DNA from: JAJZCD01 sp964570005
GTDB taxonomy: Bacteria; Patescibacteriota; Saccharimonadia; Saccharimonadales; UBA4665
Assembly (NCBI GenBank): GCA_964570005.1
Contig: CAZMWE010000004.1
Location: 1-54,971 of the forward strand
Direction: 5' to 3'
Length of the DNA stretch: 54,971 nt
The translations under genes and the position numbers were made by a program. Every line of letters begins with the position of its first letter. Position 1 is the first letter of the stretch. Below are positions 25,397-34,317 of the stretch, piece by piece. The notes beneath the pieces are model-generated. The model saw nothing but the letters and a program-made list of their open reading frames with translations. It was not told where the DNA came from and ran no database searches.

Positions 25397-25409
25397 GTTG
25401 ATATCCGAT

Positions 25410-25499
25410 ATGATTACAGATACGTCACTTGTATATGTAACTGGCGCTCCTGGTAGCGGACAAGATCGCAAAGGCAGCCGAGGAATAAACTATGAATAG
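25410..25499 (+). pseudogene. Remnant of a P-loop kinase
   Basis: The 29-codon frame starts MITDTSLVYVTGAPGSGQD. GAPGSGQ is a Walker A motif with the essential Lys replaced by Gln, and nothing kinase-like follows before TAG. This is best read as the 5' stump of an adenylate-kinase-like gene. It overlaps the start of the TrmH-family gene by 8 bp. Confidence 0.5.
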
Positions 25500-26298
25500 T
25501 AATAAGGTCAGTCGAATTAATGGCCAGTTTCAGCAGTGGCAGTCGCTCCTACAAAACCGCACGAAGCGTATGCAAACCGGTAAGTTCGTGATCCAAGGTG
25601 TGCGGCCGATTAATGCCGCTATGGAGCAATCAGTTACTGCCAACGCCGTATTGTACAAAGAAGGAAAACTTTCTGACTGGGCATCCAATATCTTACGCTC
25701 CAGCGGTGCAACCAAGAAGTATGAGCTTACGGTCGAACTTATGAAGCTTTTAGGCGAGAAAGACGAGAATGTACCTGAGGTACTCCTCATAGCAAGGCAG
25801 CCAGATATTGATCTTGGTAAAATCCAAGCGACAAAGCTCAAAAGCCAATTTATATTAGTTCTTGACAGGCCTCAGAATCCAGGAAACATCGGAGCGGTTG
25901 TACGCTCGGCTGATGCACTCGGAGCAGGAATGGTAATCATTAGCGGCCACGCTGCTGATGCATATGACCCTAAGTCTATCCGTGCCAGCAGAGGCTCCTT
26001 GTTCGCCCTGCCAGTGGTTACTGTAGAAAGCCATAATGACGTTTTGGAATGGGCCAACAAACAGACGGAGAAGTTCTCGATTCTGGGGCTTTCAGAGGAC
26101 GGCAATGTTAATCTTTCGGATACTGACCTAAAAGTGCCAGCGATTGCAGTTATAGGCAATGAAACCTGGGGTTTAAGTAAGCAGTGGAAAGAGGCATGTA
26201 CGCAAATAGTAGTAATACCCATGCAAGGCACGGCTAGCTCATTGAACGCTGCATCTTCTGCGGCGATTGTTATGTATGAGTACTCGACTTCTACGTGA
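25492..26298 (+). CDS. TrmH/SpoU-family rRNA or tRNA 2'-O-methyltransferase
   Basis: This is a SPOUT methyltransferase. The N-terminal ~100 residues resemble the RNA-binding SpoU_sub_bind domain (RTKRMQTGKFVIQGVRPINAA). The catalytic half has motif 1 LDRPQNPGNIGAVVRSADALGA (N and R conserved), motif 2 IAVIGNETWGLS, and motif 3 IPMQGTASSLNAASSAAIVMYEY, which together form the trefoil-knot SAM site. It methylates a ribose 2'-OH in rRNA (RlmB-like) or tRNA; the exact target is not decidable. The ATG overlaps the upstream kinase remnant. Length 268 aa is typical. Confidence 0.9.
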   Translation: MNSNKVSRINGQFQQWQSLLQNRTKRMQTGKFVIQGVRPINAAMEQSVTANAVLYKEGKLSDWASNILRSSGATKKYELTVELMKLLGEKDENVPEVLLIARQPDIDLGKIQATKLKSQFILVLDRPQNPGNIGAVVRSADALGAGMVIISGHAADAYDPKSIRASRGSLFALPVVTVESHNDVLEWANKQTEKFSILGLSEDGNVNLSDTDLKVPAIAVIGNETWGLSKQWKEACTQIVVIPMQGTASSLNAASSAAIVMYEYSTST

Positions 26299-26508
26299 GT
26301 GTGCTAAGGGTTCGAACCACTTAACGGATAAGAAAAAGCGCCTTGTCCAACTAATATGGAATGAGACGTTTATTCTAGCATAATAAAATAACTCCTATGA
26401 CGTAGCTCGCAACTGCAAAGCACATCATTTGAGGGTTTATCGGCATTGTATGCACTAGCGTTATCATGTACACTTTTGTATAATTCTTTATAGGAACATC
26501 TAAAACAC

Positions 26509-27546
26509 ATGCACATACAGAGAAGAAGCAGATTGCTCAATGTCACATTGGCGCTCCTTCTAACGGTTAGCTCAGTTCTCACATTCCTGCCTGCAAGGCA
26601 GGCCCATGCTGCCTCGCTGACTATAGTATCCGTGCGATTCGATCGTATGCAGGTGAGTACCGCCACAACGGGAACTGTGTGTGCCGAGCCTGCAACCGCT
26701 GGTACTGAGGCGAGCGTGGTCGTCACTTTCCCGACTGGATATACGTTGGGCACCGCGAGCAATTTCACCGTCAATACAACCAATCTCGCATGGCCAACTG
26801 GTGGTACGGCGTGGCTTGGTATCAATACGGCAACAAATGTTACGGGGCAAGCGGTGACGTTTCCGAGCAGCGACCTTACTGTAGGCACACTCTACTGTTT
26901 CAACTGGACGAATAGTGCCGCAGTTACGGTACAGTCAGGTGCAAGCAGTAGTAATGTCGGCTCTGTCACAACACAGGCCACTGGGCCGACAACGATCGAT
27001 ACAGCAGAATTTAGTACAGCGAGTGTTACCAATGACCAGATCGTCGTAACGGCTACGGTTCCGCCTACGTTCTCGTTCGCTCTGAGTGGTAACACGGATT
27101 CGCTCGGTAACTTGACCACCACTGCAGTGACCCCTAGCCCCACTCCACGTACGGCTACTGTAAACACGAACGCGCCCGCCGGTTGGATGGTATGGGCAAA
27201 AGATTCAAGCACCGGCCTGCATTCAGCCAATGCCAGCTACACAATCGCATCAACAACCCCGGGCAGTAACAGTACGCTCTCGAACGGAGCAGAAGGCTAC
27301 AACACTGGAGTTACAAGCAGCCAGACCGGTGGTACCGGTACAATTACGGTAGCCACTCCCTTTGTGGGCGGGAGCACCGGCAAGGGCGGTGGTCTAAACA
27401 CTAGCCTTGCGGCTCTCGCCAGTTCAGGCGGGACGGCCAACAACGCCGTACTTACTCTGACGAACAACGCTTCAATTAGTGGCTCTACGCCTGAAGCGAC
27501 TGATTACACCGACACAATTACAGTAGTTGGTGCAGGCCTGTTTTAA
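26509..27546 (+). CDS. Secreted WxL/pilin-like surface protein
   Basis: A classical signal peptide (basic start, LLNVTLALLLTVSSVLTFLP, then ARQAHAAS) gives cleavage near residue 34. The mature part is Thr/Ser/Gly-rich with no charged helices, a beta-sandwich type. It ends in DYTDTITVVGAGLF, the terminal beta strand typical of WxL-like and spore-coat-U-like secreted proteins. No sortase motif or TM segment is present, so binding to the surface is probably noncovalent. TATAAT lies 25 nt before the ATG, with AGGAAC as a weak SD. The next gene encodes a DUF916-like membrane partner, as in WxL loci of Firmicutes. Confidence 0.75.
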   Translation: MHIQRRSRLLNVTLALLLTVSSVLTFLPARQAHAASLTIVSVRFDRMQVSTATTGTVCAEPATAGTEASVVVTFPTGYTLGTASNFTVNTTNLAWPTGGTAWLGINTATNVTGQAVTFPSSDLTVGTLYCFNWTNSAAVTVQSGASSSNVGSVTTQATGPTTIDTAEFSTASVTNDQIVVTATVPPTFSFALSGNTDSLGNLTTTAVTPSPTPRTATVNTNAPAGWMVWAKDSSTGLHSANASYTIASTTPGSNSTLSNGAEGYNTGVTSSQTGGTGTITVATPFVGGSTGKGGGLNTSLAALASSGGTANNAVLTLTNNASISGSTPEATDYTDTITVVGAGLF

Positions 27547-27611
27547 AGATCAGTCTCCAAGTACCGGATTATAGCTATGCTATGTAGTCGCGTACAGTAT
27601 ACTAGTAGACA

Positions 27612-28691
27612 ATGAAGTGGAGAATGTTCTTTGCGAGTGTTTTTACACTCGCTTTGCTTGGCTCAATGGGCCTAGCGGGCAGTGTCTTCGCTGATCCATC
27701 GGCTTCCGCATTCAATGTGCAGGTTACGCCGTAACCACTGGTAGCCACGTTGGAGCCAGGAGTAAAAACCCAGCTTGTTCTCAAAGTTCACAACGGGGGT
27801 ACGGGCCCCGAAGATCTTAAAATCTCACCACGTGCCTTCAAGCTAAGCGGTACTAGCTCGAATATACACCTCCTTGACACTCCACCACCGGATATCGGTG
27901 GATGGATAAGTTTCTCAGCGCCTTCATTTGCGTTGCAACCCGGCCAATGGATGGACGAGAAGGTCACGTTTGATATTCCGAAGTCCGCAAGTTTTAGTTA
28001 CTCGTTCGCCCTGGTAATCAATCAGTTGAATAGTGGGGCTACTGCAAGCTCAGGACGTACCATTAAAGGCTCTCTGGCGATTTTTACCCTCATAAACATA
28101 GACCGACCTGGCGCGAAGAGCCAGTTGCAGGTGGTCAGTTTTACGAGTGATAGATGGCTCTATGAACATGTGCCCGTAACCCTAAATGTACGCCTTGCGA
28201 ATACCGGTAACACGATTGTTCAGCCATATGGCAACATTTTTATTGGTCGCACGGCAAACGCCAAAATACCTCTCACAATGCTCGCCGTCAACACTACAAA
28301 AAGCTATATTCTGCCAGGCGAGAGCCGCGTTATATCAGCTACGTGGGACGATGGTTTCCCTAACGAACAAGCTGTACGCCAGCCTGACGGCACGACCATT
28401 CAGCGGTTCACGCTTGACTGGTCTCAGCTATCGCACTTTCGCATTGGGCGCTACACGGCGCACCTGGTAGCGATTTATAGCTACGCCGGACATGACATAC
28501 CCATCGAAGGCACCGTGAGCTTTTGGGTCGTGCCGTGGCGGGCCATAGGCCTACTCCTGCTAGTCATCTGCGGACTTACGTACTTCGCACGCTGGCGGGG
28601 TAAGCGCCGCGTCGACAAAGCCGTGCGAAAAGCTTTAGCGTCGCAGGCTGCAGCTAAAAAGACTGATTACGACACAAAAGAAACAAAATAA
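27612..28691 (+). pseudogene. DUF916-like membrane-anchored protein with in-frame TAA
   Basis: The signal peptide MKWRMFFASVFTLALLGSMG, cleaved near VFADP, is followed by FNVQVTP, a TAA at 27732-27734 (codon 41), and then in the same frame PLVATLEPGVKTQLVLKVHN and ~310 more intact residues. The rest has two beta-sandwich domains, one C-terminal TM helix (AIGLLLLVICGLTYFA) and a basic tail. The paralogue at 33408 reads MTPVKQFLSVDAGTTIRSSF at this place, so the stop replaces a single sense codon. Possible explanations are a nonsense mutation, a sequencing error, or restart at TTG 27750 without a signal. Intact members are surface-anchored partners of WxL-type proteins. Confidence 0.75.
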
Positions 28692-28807
28692 ACGTGTGTG
28701 GCGACTATGCCCGCCTGATGCCGTTTTCGCATCGCTAGATTTAACATTTGCAGCGCGGTTATATGCTATATATACTAAGCATAAGCTTAGATTGTAGGGG
28801 TAGCGGG

Positions 28808-29017
28808 ATGCATGATGGTTTACGGCAACGTCTCAGCAAGGAAGTAACTCGCAAGGAGTTTGTGCAGTACATGGGCTTCGCCCTTTTGGCGTTATTTGGG
28901 ATTGATAATTTTATTAATCTACTTTTCGGTGACACGAAGGGCCCGGGCGTAAAGTTACTATCCGGCGGTAGTGGTGCTTCCACGGGTGGATTTGGCTCGC
29001 GAAAGTTCGGAGAGTAG
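28808..29017 (+). CDS. Small single-TM protein next to tail-fibre-like genes
   Basis: The 69-aa protein has a charged N-terminus (LRQRLSKEVTRKEFVQYM) followed by one hydrophobic segment (GFALLALFGIDNFINLLFG) and a Gly/Ser-rich tail. The TRKEF-plus-hydrophobic pattern is slightly like a Tat signal, but the RR pair is absent. Family unknown. The ATG at 28808 follows a purine-rich AGGGGTAGCGGG. The stop is 3 bp before the next start, so it is the first gene of the tail-fibre-like operon. Confidence 0.6.
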   Translation: MHDGLRQRLSKEVTRKEFVQYMGFALLALFGIDNFINLLFGDTKGPGVKLLSGGSGASTGGFGSRKFGE

Positions 29018-29020
29018 TAC

Positions 29021-29734
29021 ATGTCAACACCCCAACGTCTTCCGATAGTCGGTAGTGACGATGGTACCTGGGGGGATATTATCCGCCAGTACCTCATGAA
29101 AGAGCATTACAACGACGACACCGATAACGCCGTAAATGGCGGTCACCAAAATGTGACAATCCGGGCCGGATCCACGTCGAAAGCACCACTTACATTCACC
29201 AGCGGCTCGCTCTTGAGCAGTCCCTCGAGCGGGGCGATGGAGTTTAATAGTGATAGCCTGTACTTCACGATCACCACAGGTACAACCCGCAAAAAAGTTG
29301 CGATCTTTGACGACAGCTCAGGCGCAACGGGTGATACGTACTATCGGGATAGCTCGGGCAACTTTGTGCGCCTGGGCATTGGGTCGAGTGGTCAAACCCT
29401 CAGAGTTAGTAGTGGTGGTCTACCTGCCTGGAGCCCCGCAAATACAAATAGCGATTACGCTACTAGCACACAGACCAGTAGCTATACCATTACTAGCTCA
29501 GACACCGTAGTATTTGCCGACGCTACAAGCTCCAATGTGACTATAACGCTGCCTGCTGCGTCCGCCATGGCCGGATATCGCTTTTATGTCAAGCGCATAG
29601 ATAACTCATCGCATACCGTTACCGTGGGGCGTACCGGCTCCGATACGATTGACGGCATGACCAGTTTTACGCTCGATCTGCAGTATACGGCCTTCGCTGT
29701 TACCTCGAACGGATACGCCTGGTATATACTGTAG
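29021..29734 (+). CDS. Phage-tail-fibre-like protein
   Basis: The N-terminus LPIVGSDDGTWGDIIRQYLM followed by KEHYN is a motif I associate with tail-fibre or virion-like proteins in phages and CPR genomes. A beta-rich Ser/Thr/Gly body follows, with a C-terminal segment (SYTITSSDTVVFADATSSNVTITLPAA...GYRFYVKRIDNSSHTVTVG) that resembles trimeric fibre tips. There is no signal peptide or TM helix, so it would be cytoplasmic unless exported by another route or released in a particle. It sits between a small TM protein gene (3 bp upstream) and another fibre-like gene (9 bp downstream). Confidence 0.7.
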   Translation: MSTPQRLPIVGSDDGTWGDIIRQYLMKEHYNDDTDNAVNGGHQNVTIRAGSTSKAPLTFTSGSLLSSPSSGAMEFNSDSLYFTITTGTTRKKVAIFDDSSGATGDTYYRDSSGNFVRLGIGSSGQTLRVSSGGLPAWSPANTNSDYATSTQTSSYTITSSDTVVFADATSSNVTITLPAASAMAGYRFYVKRIDNSSHTVTVGRTGSDTIDGMTSFTLDLQYTAFAVTSNGYAWYIL

Positions 29735-29743
29735 AAGTTAGAT

Positions 29744-31200
29744 ATGGCCTATCAACCTCCTCTAAACGGCGGCAGAATTAATGCAACCATCAGTGGTAAC
29801 ACCGCGGGTGTGGGTGCGCTCGTATCCACGGGAACGCTAGTATTGGCTGGGGGTAACAACATCACCCTCAGCCAGACCAGTAATACTATTAACTTTTCTG
29901 CGCCTGCAGCCTTCTCCGCCGGTGTAGCTTCCAACAGCACTGTTAGCAACCAAGTCATCCTGANNNNNNNNNNNNNNNNNNNNNNNNNNNNNNNNNNNNN
30001 NNNNNNNNNNNNNNNNNNNNNNNNNNNNNNNNNNNNNNNNNNNNNNNNNNNNNNNNNNNNNNNGGCGCTGGCGCTGTATCGCTTTCAACGAATGGTTCAA
30101 CTATTTCCATTAGCGCACGCGCCTTCTCCGCCGGTGTAGCTTCCAACAGCACTGTTAGCAACCAAGTCATCCTGACGGCCGGTAACAACATCAGCTTGTC
30201 ACAGAGCACGAATGCTACCGGGGCAACAATCAGTGTGAACGCTACCGGTCTTGCCGGCACCGGTTTCACTGGAACTAACGCAACAGGAACATTGAACTCA
30301 AATGGGTTGGCGCTGAGCGTTGGTGCTGGTGGAGGTGGCGGTGGTGTAGGCATTGCTGGTGCAGGTACGACCTACACAAGCGGTACGGTAAATTTCGTAA
30401 CAACCGGCGGTGGTGCTATAACAATCGGCAGTTCTGTCAACGGAGCAAGCCAATCACTAAACTTCTCGGTGCCAGCCACCTCAAGTCTCGTAGGCGCTGG
30501 CGCTGTATCGCTTTCAACGAATGGTTCAACTATTTCCATTAGCGCACCTAGCCCGGTTACAATTTCCCGATGGGAAAACCCAACGATACAATTCGTTTCG
30601 ATGAACACCATACCGCAGGGCTCATTATCGGTACAGAACGAGCTGATACCACTCTACGTCTCGGCAACAGCTGCTAAGATTGGTGGATCTCTGGGTCTTG
30701 CCACCTCGACTGGGCCGGTAACGGGTTCTATCAGCATGTCTCTTTGGATGGGCGTCTACACCATGAATGGTGAAACCCTTTCATTAGCATCCTCAGGTAG
30801 CGCCAACAACTCTTTCACGTTCCAAGGGGCAAGTTCTGCCAGTAGTAACTACGGCACAATAACAGGTATGCGCGAGCTCACTGTGCCGATGAACATGAAT
30901 ATGTCACCTGGATCATACTGGGTTGGAGCGGTGCTGTCGACATCGACATCAGGCGGCTTGAACGGCACATACACGATCTGGGGAAATACGCAGATGGTCA
31001 CTGCTTCAACACCGCTACTGGCAGCAATTGGTGCTAGTAGCGCATCCGCGTATGGCTTCCTGCCCGGCCAAGGTATCTATAAGACGACAGTAGGCAGCAT
31101 GCCTGTATCTATCCCGCTCGCTTCGATTAACAATACTTCTACTTCAAATGTCATGCGCGCTAATTTCTACCATGCATTTTATAACACAAGTTTTAGTTAA
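29744..31200 (+). CDS. Repetitive tail-fibre-like protein interrupted by scaffold gap
   Basis: Before the gap the frame encodes QPPLNGGRINATISGNTAG and AGGNNITLSQTSNTINFSA, typical repeated modules of phage-like fibres. After the 100-N gap a different numerical frame is open from 30064 to 31200 and encodes the same kind of repeats, then a ~200-residue C-terminal tip (SRWENPTIQFVSMNTIPQGS...NVMRANFYHAFYNTSFS). The frame change is explained by the unknown gap size. Identical ~55-bp blocks occur on both sides, so the true gene is probably a single longer repeat-containing ORF. There is no signal peptide. Confidence 0.75.
29964..30063. other. Scaffold gap of exactly 100 N
   Basis: The run is exactly 100 N, a conventional placeholder. 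It is flanked by repeats: 29909-29963 recurs at about 30120-30174, and 30064-30117 recurs at about 30495-30548. The gap is an assembly break in repetitive fibre-gene sequence, and its length is not real. Confidence 0.98.
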
Positions 31201-31215
31201 AAAGGATGTAATTAC

Positions 31216-31305
31216 ATGGCAGTAGCAGTTGATGCAGCAGGGCCGGAGAGTTCCGGAGTAGTCAGCAGCAGGTACAAACATCAAACTGACGAGGACCGGC
31301 AATGA
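31216..31305 (+). CDS. Short ORF (29 aa) overlapping the next gene
   Basis: ATG 31216 follows AAAGGATG and encodes MAVAVDAAGPESSG... ending in TGA that overlaps the next ATG by 4 bp (ATGA). The opening resembles the N-terminus of some phage-like secreted repeats, so this may be a truncated gene or a coupling leader peptide. Evidence is thin. Confidence 0.35.
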   Translation: MAVAVDAAGPESSGVVSSRYKHQTDEDRQ

Positions 31306-31988
31306 GTATTAGCCTTGTCCAATCAAACAATGGTATGGGTACTGGCGGTTCGACTTGGAACGCGTCGTTCAGTTCAGGCGTGACTGCGGGTAATACGCTA
31401 TTCCTGGCAGTATATTCGTATGACATTGGGACCGCTATGACAGCGAGTACCCCAAAATATAACGGGTCTGCGTACGCTGCCGCCTCCCAGCTTATCGCCA
31501 AGTGCTCGACCGGCGGGGGAAATGTTTTCTGCGCGATCTGGATGTTTCCTAATATCAGCACAGGGGGTGGCACAACGCTTGGCCTGACCTGCTCGAATAG
31601 CAACATCGACAGCAATGTCGGCTGGGTATGCTATGAAGTCTCGGGCCTTGGAGCCAGCCCGACGATGGACCAATCCTCCGGAAACTTTGCAAGCAGCGGC
31701 AACATAAGCTCCGGTACGACAAGTGCCATCCAACACAGCAATGAGTTTATCGTTGGTGCGGCAGTCGGCTACGGTATCGTCCAGACTGCAGCCAGCGGGT
31801 TTACGAACTCCTGGAACGGTGCCGGTTCCCAGTACTGCGAAGCCGGCTACCAGATAGCTACCTCCTCTGGTGGCACGTACACCTACGCGACGAATACCGG
31901 CGTAGGCGCCGACTGGTCCGCAGCGATTGTGACGATATATGCCGGCGGGAATAGTAACACGGCTACCGGCGCATGGCTGACTGCGTAG
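31302..31988 (+). CDS. Beta-rich phage/adhesin-like protein
   Basis: The 228-aa protein begins MSISLVQSNNGMGTGGSTWN and continues with GVTAGNTLFLAVYSYD, a pattern seen in phage tail-associated and extracellular jelly-roll proteins. It is rich in Gly/Ser/Thr, with cysteines in CSTGGGNVFC and LTCSNS. There is no signal peptide, sortase motif or TM helix. It belongs to the same run of genes as the two fibre-like proteins upstream and the glycosyltransferase downstream. Whether it forms part of a particle or is a surface protein exported by an unusual path cannot be decided. Confidence 0.6.
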   Translation: MSISLVQSNNGMGTGGSTWNASFSSGVTAGNTLFLAVYSYDIGTAMTASTPKYNGSAYAAASQLIAKCSTGGGNVFCAIWMFPNISTGGGTTLGLTCSNSNIDSNVGWVCYEVSGLGASPTMDQSSGNFASSGNISSGTTSAIQHSNEFIVGAAVGYGIVQTAASGFTNSWNGAGSQYCEAGYQIATSSGGTYTYATNTGVGADWSAAIVTIYAGGNSNTATGAWLTA

Positions 31989-32043
31989 TCTCAGCCGGGT
32001 TTAATACTCACAGATACGACAATCATGATATGATGAAACGGAT

Positions 32044-32769
32044 ATGGGAGTTCCGCAAATACTTGTACCGGATAATGCCGGTATACACAATGCCAGTGAC
32101 TATGCGACGCGTCTTGAAAAGCAAAAGACATACCGCGATCTTTCAACAATCATTGTCTGCCCTACTCGTGGTCTGATACCAGCCCGCATCGTGCAGAGTT
32201 GGCAGGGTATGATCCGTCCGATGAACCAAAAAGTGATCGGCCCTATCTTCATGGAAAACATGGAGGTCGGGGAAGCCTACAACCAAGTTATCAAGATGAT
32301 CCTTGAAAACGAGGAGCTTAGTAAATTTAAGTTTCTCCTCACAATTGAGGAAGATAATGCCCCGCCGGCCGATGGGCTTGTTAAGCTCTATGAATCGATT
32401 GACGAGTATGACGCCGTCGGTGGCCTCTACTGGACAAAAGGAGAAGGTGGGCAACCAATGTGCTATGGAAACCCAGACGTTATGCCACTCAACTTTATCC
32501 CCCAAATTCCACAGCCCGATACGATTACACCCTGCAATGGTCTCGGTATGGGCTTTACCCTCTTCCGCATTGAGATGCTTAAAGATAGTCGTTTTGAGTA
32601 CGGCAATTGGTTCAAGACCAAGCAGGAAGTAGTACCGGGCGGCGGCGCTCAGGTATTTACCCAAGACCTGTGGTTTTTCCAGCATGCTCGCGAATACGGT
32701 TACAAATTTGCTTGTGATTCCCGGGTTAAAGTAGGCCACTACGACGCCGCTAACCAGCTAATGTGGTAA
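32044..32769 (+). CDS. GT-A-like glycosyltransferase of phage type
   Basis: The 241-aa protein shows a GT-A Rossmann-like start (LSTIIVCPTRGLIPARIVQSW), an acidic metal-site candidate LLTIEEDNAPP (in place of DxD), and VGGLYWTKGEG plus CNGLGMGFTLFRIEMLKD, typical of small glycosyltransferases found in phage genomes. The C-terminal DSRVKVGHYD could provide the second metal ligand (His). It may glycosylate the neighbouring Ser/Thr-rich fibre proteins; this is inference from gene order. It overlaps the next frame by 7 bp and is followed by a methyltransferase gene. Confidence 0.72.
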   Translation: MGVPQILVPDNAGIHNASDYATRLEKQKTYRDLSTIIVCPTRGLIPARIVQSWQGMIRPMNQKVIGPIFMENMEVGEAYNQVIKMILENEELSKFKFLLTIEEDNAPPADGLVKLYESIDEYDAVGGLYWTKGEGGQPMCYGNPDVMPLNFIPQIPQPDTITPCNGLGMGFTLFRIEMLKDSRFEYGNWFKTKQEVVPGGGAQVFTQDLWFFQHAREYGYKFACDSRVKVGHYDAANQLMW

Positions 32770-32789
32770 TGGTAATAGGAGATATGACA

Positions 32790-33404
32790 ATGCCAGCCAA
32801 GGACAGTAAGAAGAAGACCGAGAAGAAAGCCAACGAGCCGCTCAGGCTCTCCTTGGCCTGCGGCAGTAACAAGCCCGAAGGTTTTAAAGGTGTTGATATT
32901 GTTAAGACCAAAGTCACTGACTACGTTGTGGACCTGCTCAGTTTCCCATGGAGCGAATTTGCCGACAACTCCGTCGACGAAATCGAGTGTTCGAATTTTG
33001 TTGAGCACATCCCACACGGTGATAGCCGAGACGACCCGTTCTTCCAGTTCTTCGACGAGATCCATCGTATTCTTAAGCCAGCCGAGTTTGATCCTGTAAA
33101 TCCGAACATTGCGAAGACAGGCTTTGCGCGTATCACCGCTCCCTACTACTCGAGCATGCGCGCCTGGCAGGATCCGACGCACCAGCGCGCCATCAGTGAG
33201 GCGAGTTTCTTATACCTCAATAAGGAATGGCGCGTTAATAATGGGCTTGACCACTATCCCATTTCTTGCGACTTTGATTTTAGCTACGGATACGTGATCA
33301 ATCCCGAATGGCAAAATCGCAGCCAAGAGGCGCAGACATTCGCCGTTCAGCACTACATCAATGTTGTCAGTGATGTACAGGTAGTACTGACGAAGCGTTC
33401 CTAA
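32790..33404 (+). CDS. Class I SAM-dependent methyltransferase
   Basis: A Lys-rich N-terminal 20 residues is followed by LRLSLACGSNKPEGFKGVDI, the usual SAM motif I of small phage/nucleoside-linked methyltransferases (LACGxxKxxGFxGVDI). Then come DYVVDLLSFPW and VDEIECSNFVEHI, corresponding to motifs II-IV. Length is 204 aa. ATG 32790 is chosen over GTG 32763 and ATG 32784 because AGGAG lies 8 nt upstream. It follows the glycosyltransferase closely, suggesting joint modification of a glycan or protein. Substrate unknown. Confidence 0.82.
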   Translation: MPAKDSKKKTEKKANEPLRLSLACGSNKPEGFKGVDIVKTKVTDYVVDLLSFPWSEFADNSVDEIECSNFVEHIPHGDSRDDPFFQFFDEIHRILKPAEFDPVNPNIAKTGFARITAPYYSSMRAWQDPTHQRAISEASFLYLNKEWRVNNGLDHYPISCDFDFSYGYVINPEWQNRSQEAQTFAVQHYINVVSDVQVVLTKRS

Positions 33405-33407
33405 ACG

Positions 33408-34298
33408 ATGGTATCGACACGAGTACGACACGGCATAAGCGTATGCGTGCTGCTGGTGTCCTTTTCTTTGTTTGCGCCTGCTCGCTCAGCTGTGGCTGCC
33501 ACGAATCCGGCGTCATCTTCGAAGGGCTTATTCATGACACCCGTTAAGCAGTTCCTGTCGGTAGATGCGGGTACAACGATACGTAGTTCTTTTAGTGTCC
33601 GTAATGATACCAGTAGTTCACGTACCGTTATGTTTTCAGTCGAGCAGTTCTCTGTGGCCGACTATACCTATAGGTATACGTTTCAACCGCCGGCCAACGA
33701 CTGGATACATACGGGAGCCACGATCACAACATTGGCGCCAAATGAAGAAATGAATGTGCCATATGCAATTTCTGTACCCGCTCATACTGCCCCCGGCGGA
33801 TACTATTTCACCTTACTTGCTAGCACGACGACGACGGCACAGGGGCTTATGAGCACCACTCAGGTTGCAGATCTTGTGTATCTGACGGTGACGGGCAAAC
33901 TTACGACCGTCAGCCATCTGCAAGGAAGCTCTATTAGTCATCTTGTCTTCGGACGTACGATTTCATATAGCCTGGAACCAGTTAACACGGGTAACGTGTA
34001 CACCTTTGTGTATCTCAGTGGCCATCTCAGCGGGCTGCTTGTACCAAAGCCGGAAACCTCTACCGCACATATCCTACTGCCGGGGAAGGTACGTACGCTT
34101 TCCAGCAGTATCTCCAGTCCTATACTGCCGGGAATATATCACGCTACGTACGGCTATAAGACAAGCACAAACTGGGTGGTTCAGCAGTCTGCTTGGGTAG
34201 TGTTTATCCCACCTTGGTCGATCGCTGTTCTGCTTGCCGCGTTGCTGCTGGGAATAAGGTTTTACTATCACAGGAAGCCTCCGACGGAGGAGTCTTAA
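33408..34298 (+). CDS. DUF916-like surface protein with C-terminal TM anchor
   Basis: The signal peptide (RHGISVCVLLVSFSLFAPARSAVAA) is followed by GLFMTPVKQFLSVDAGTT, the first strand of a DUF916/WxL-interacting-like beta sandwich (MTPxxxxLxxxPGxxxxxxFxVxN), and a second domain starting near YLTVTGKL. It ends with a TM helix (PPWSIAVLLAALLLGIRFYY) and HRKPPTEES. It is a clear paralogue of 27612-28691 but has no interrupting stop. It begins 3 bp after the methyltransferase stop, so it closes the plus-strand operon. The convergent gene at 34318 encodes a secreted beta protein that may be its partner. Confidence 0.8.
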   Translation: MVSTRVRHGISVCVLLVSFSLFAPARSAVAATNPASSSKGLFMTPVKQFLSVDAGTTIRSSFSVRNDTSSSRTVMFSVEQFSVADYTYRYTFQPPANDWIHTGATITTLAPNEEMNVPYAISVPAHTAPGGYYFTLLASTTTTAQGLMSTTQVADLVYLTVTGKLTTVSHLQGSSISHLVFGRTISYSLEPVNTGNVYTFVYLSGHLSGLLVPKPETSTAHILLPGKVRTLSSSISSPILPGIYHATYGYKTSTNWVVQQSAWVVFIPPWSIAVLLAALLLGIRFYYHRKPPTEES

Positions 34299-34317
34299 TT
34301 CAAGCGGGGCTTGTAGT

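Noticed and set aside
27732..27734. TAA recoded as an amino acid
   Set aside because: All other TAA codons act as normal stops, and no recoding structure is visible. Mutation or error is simpler.
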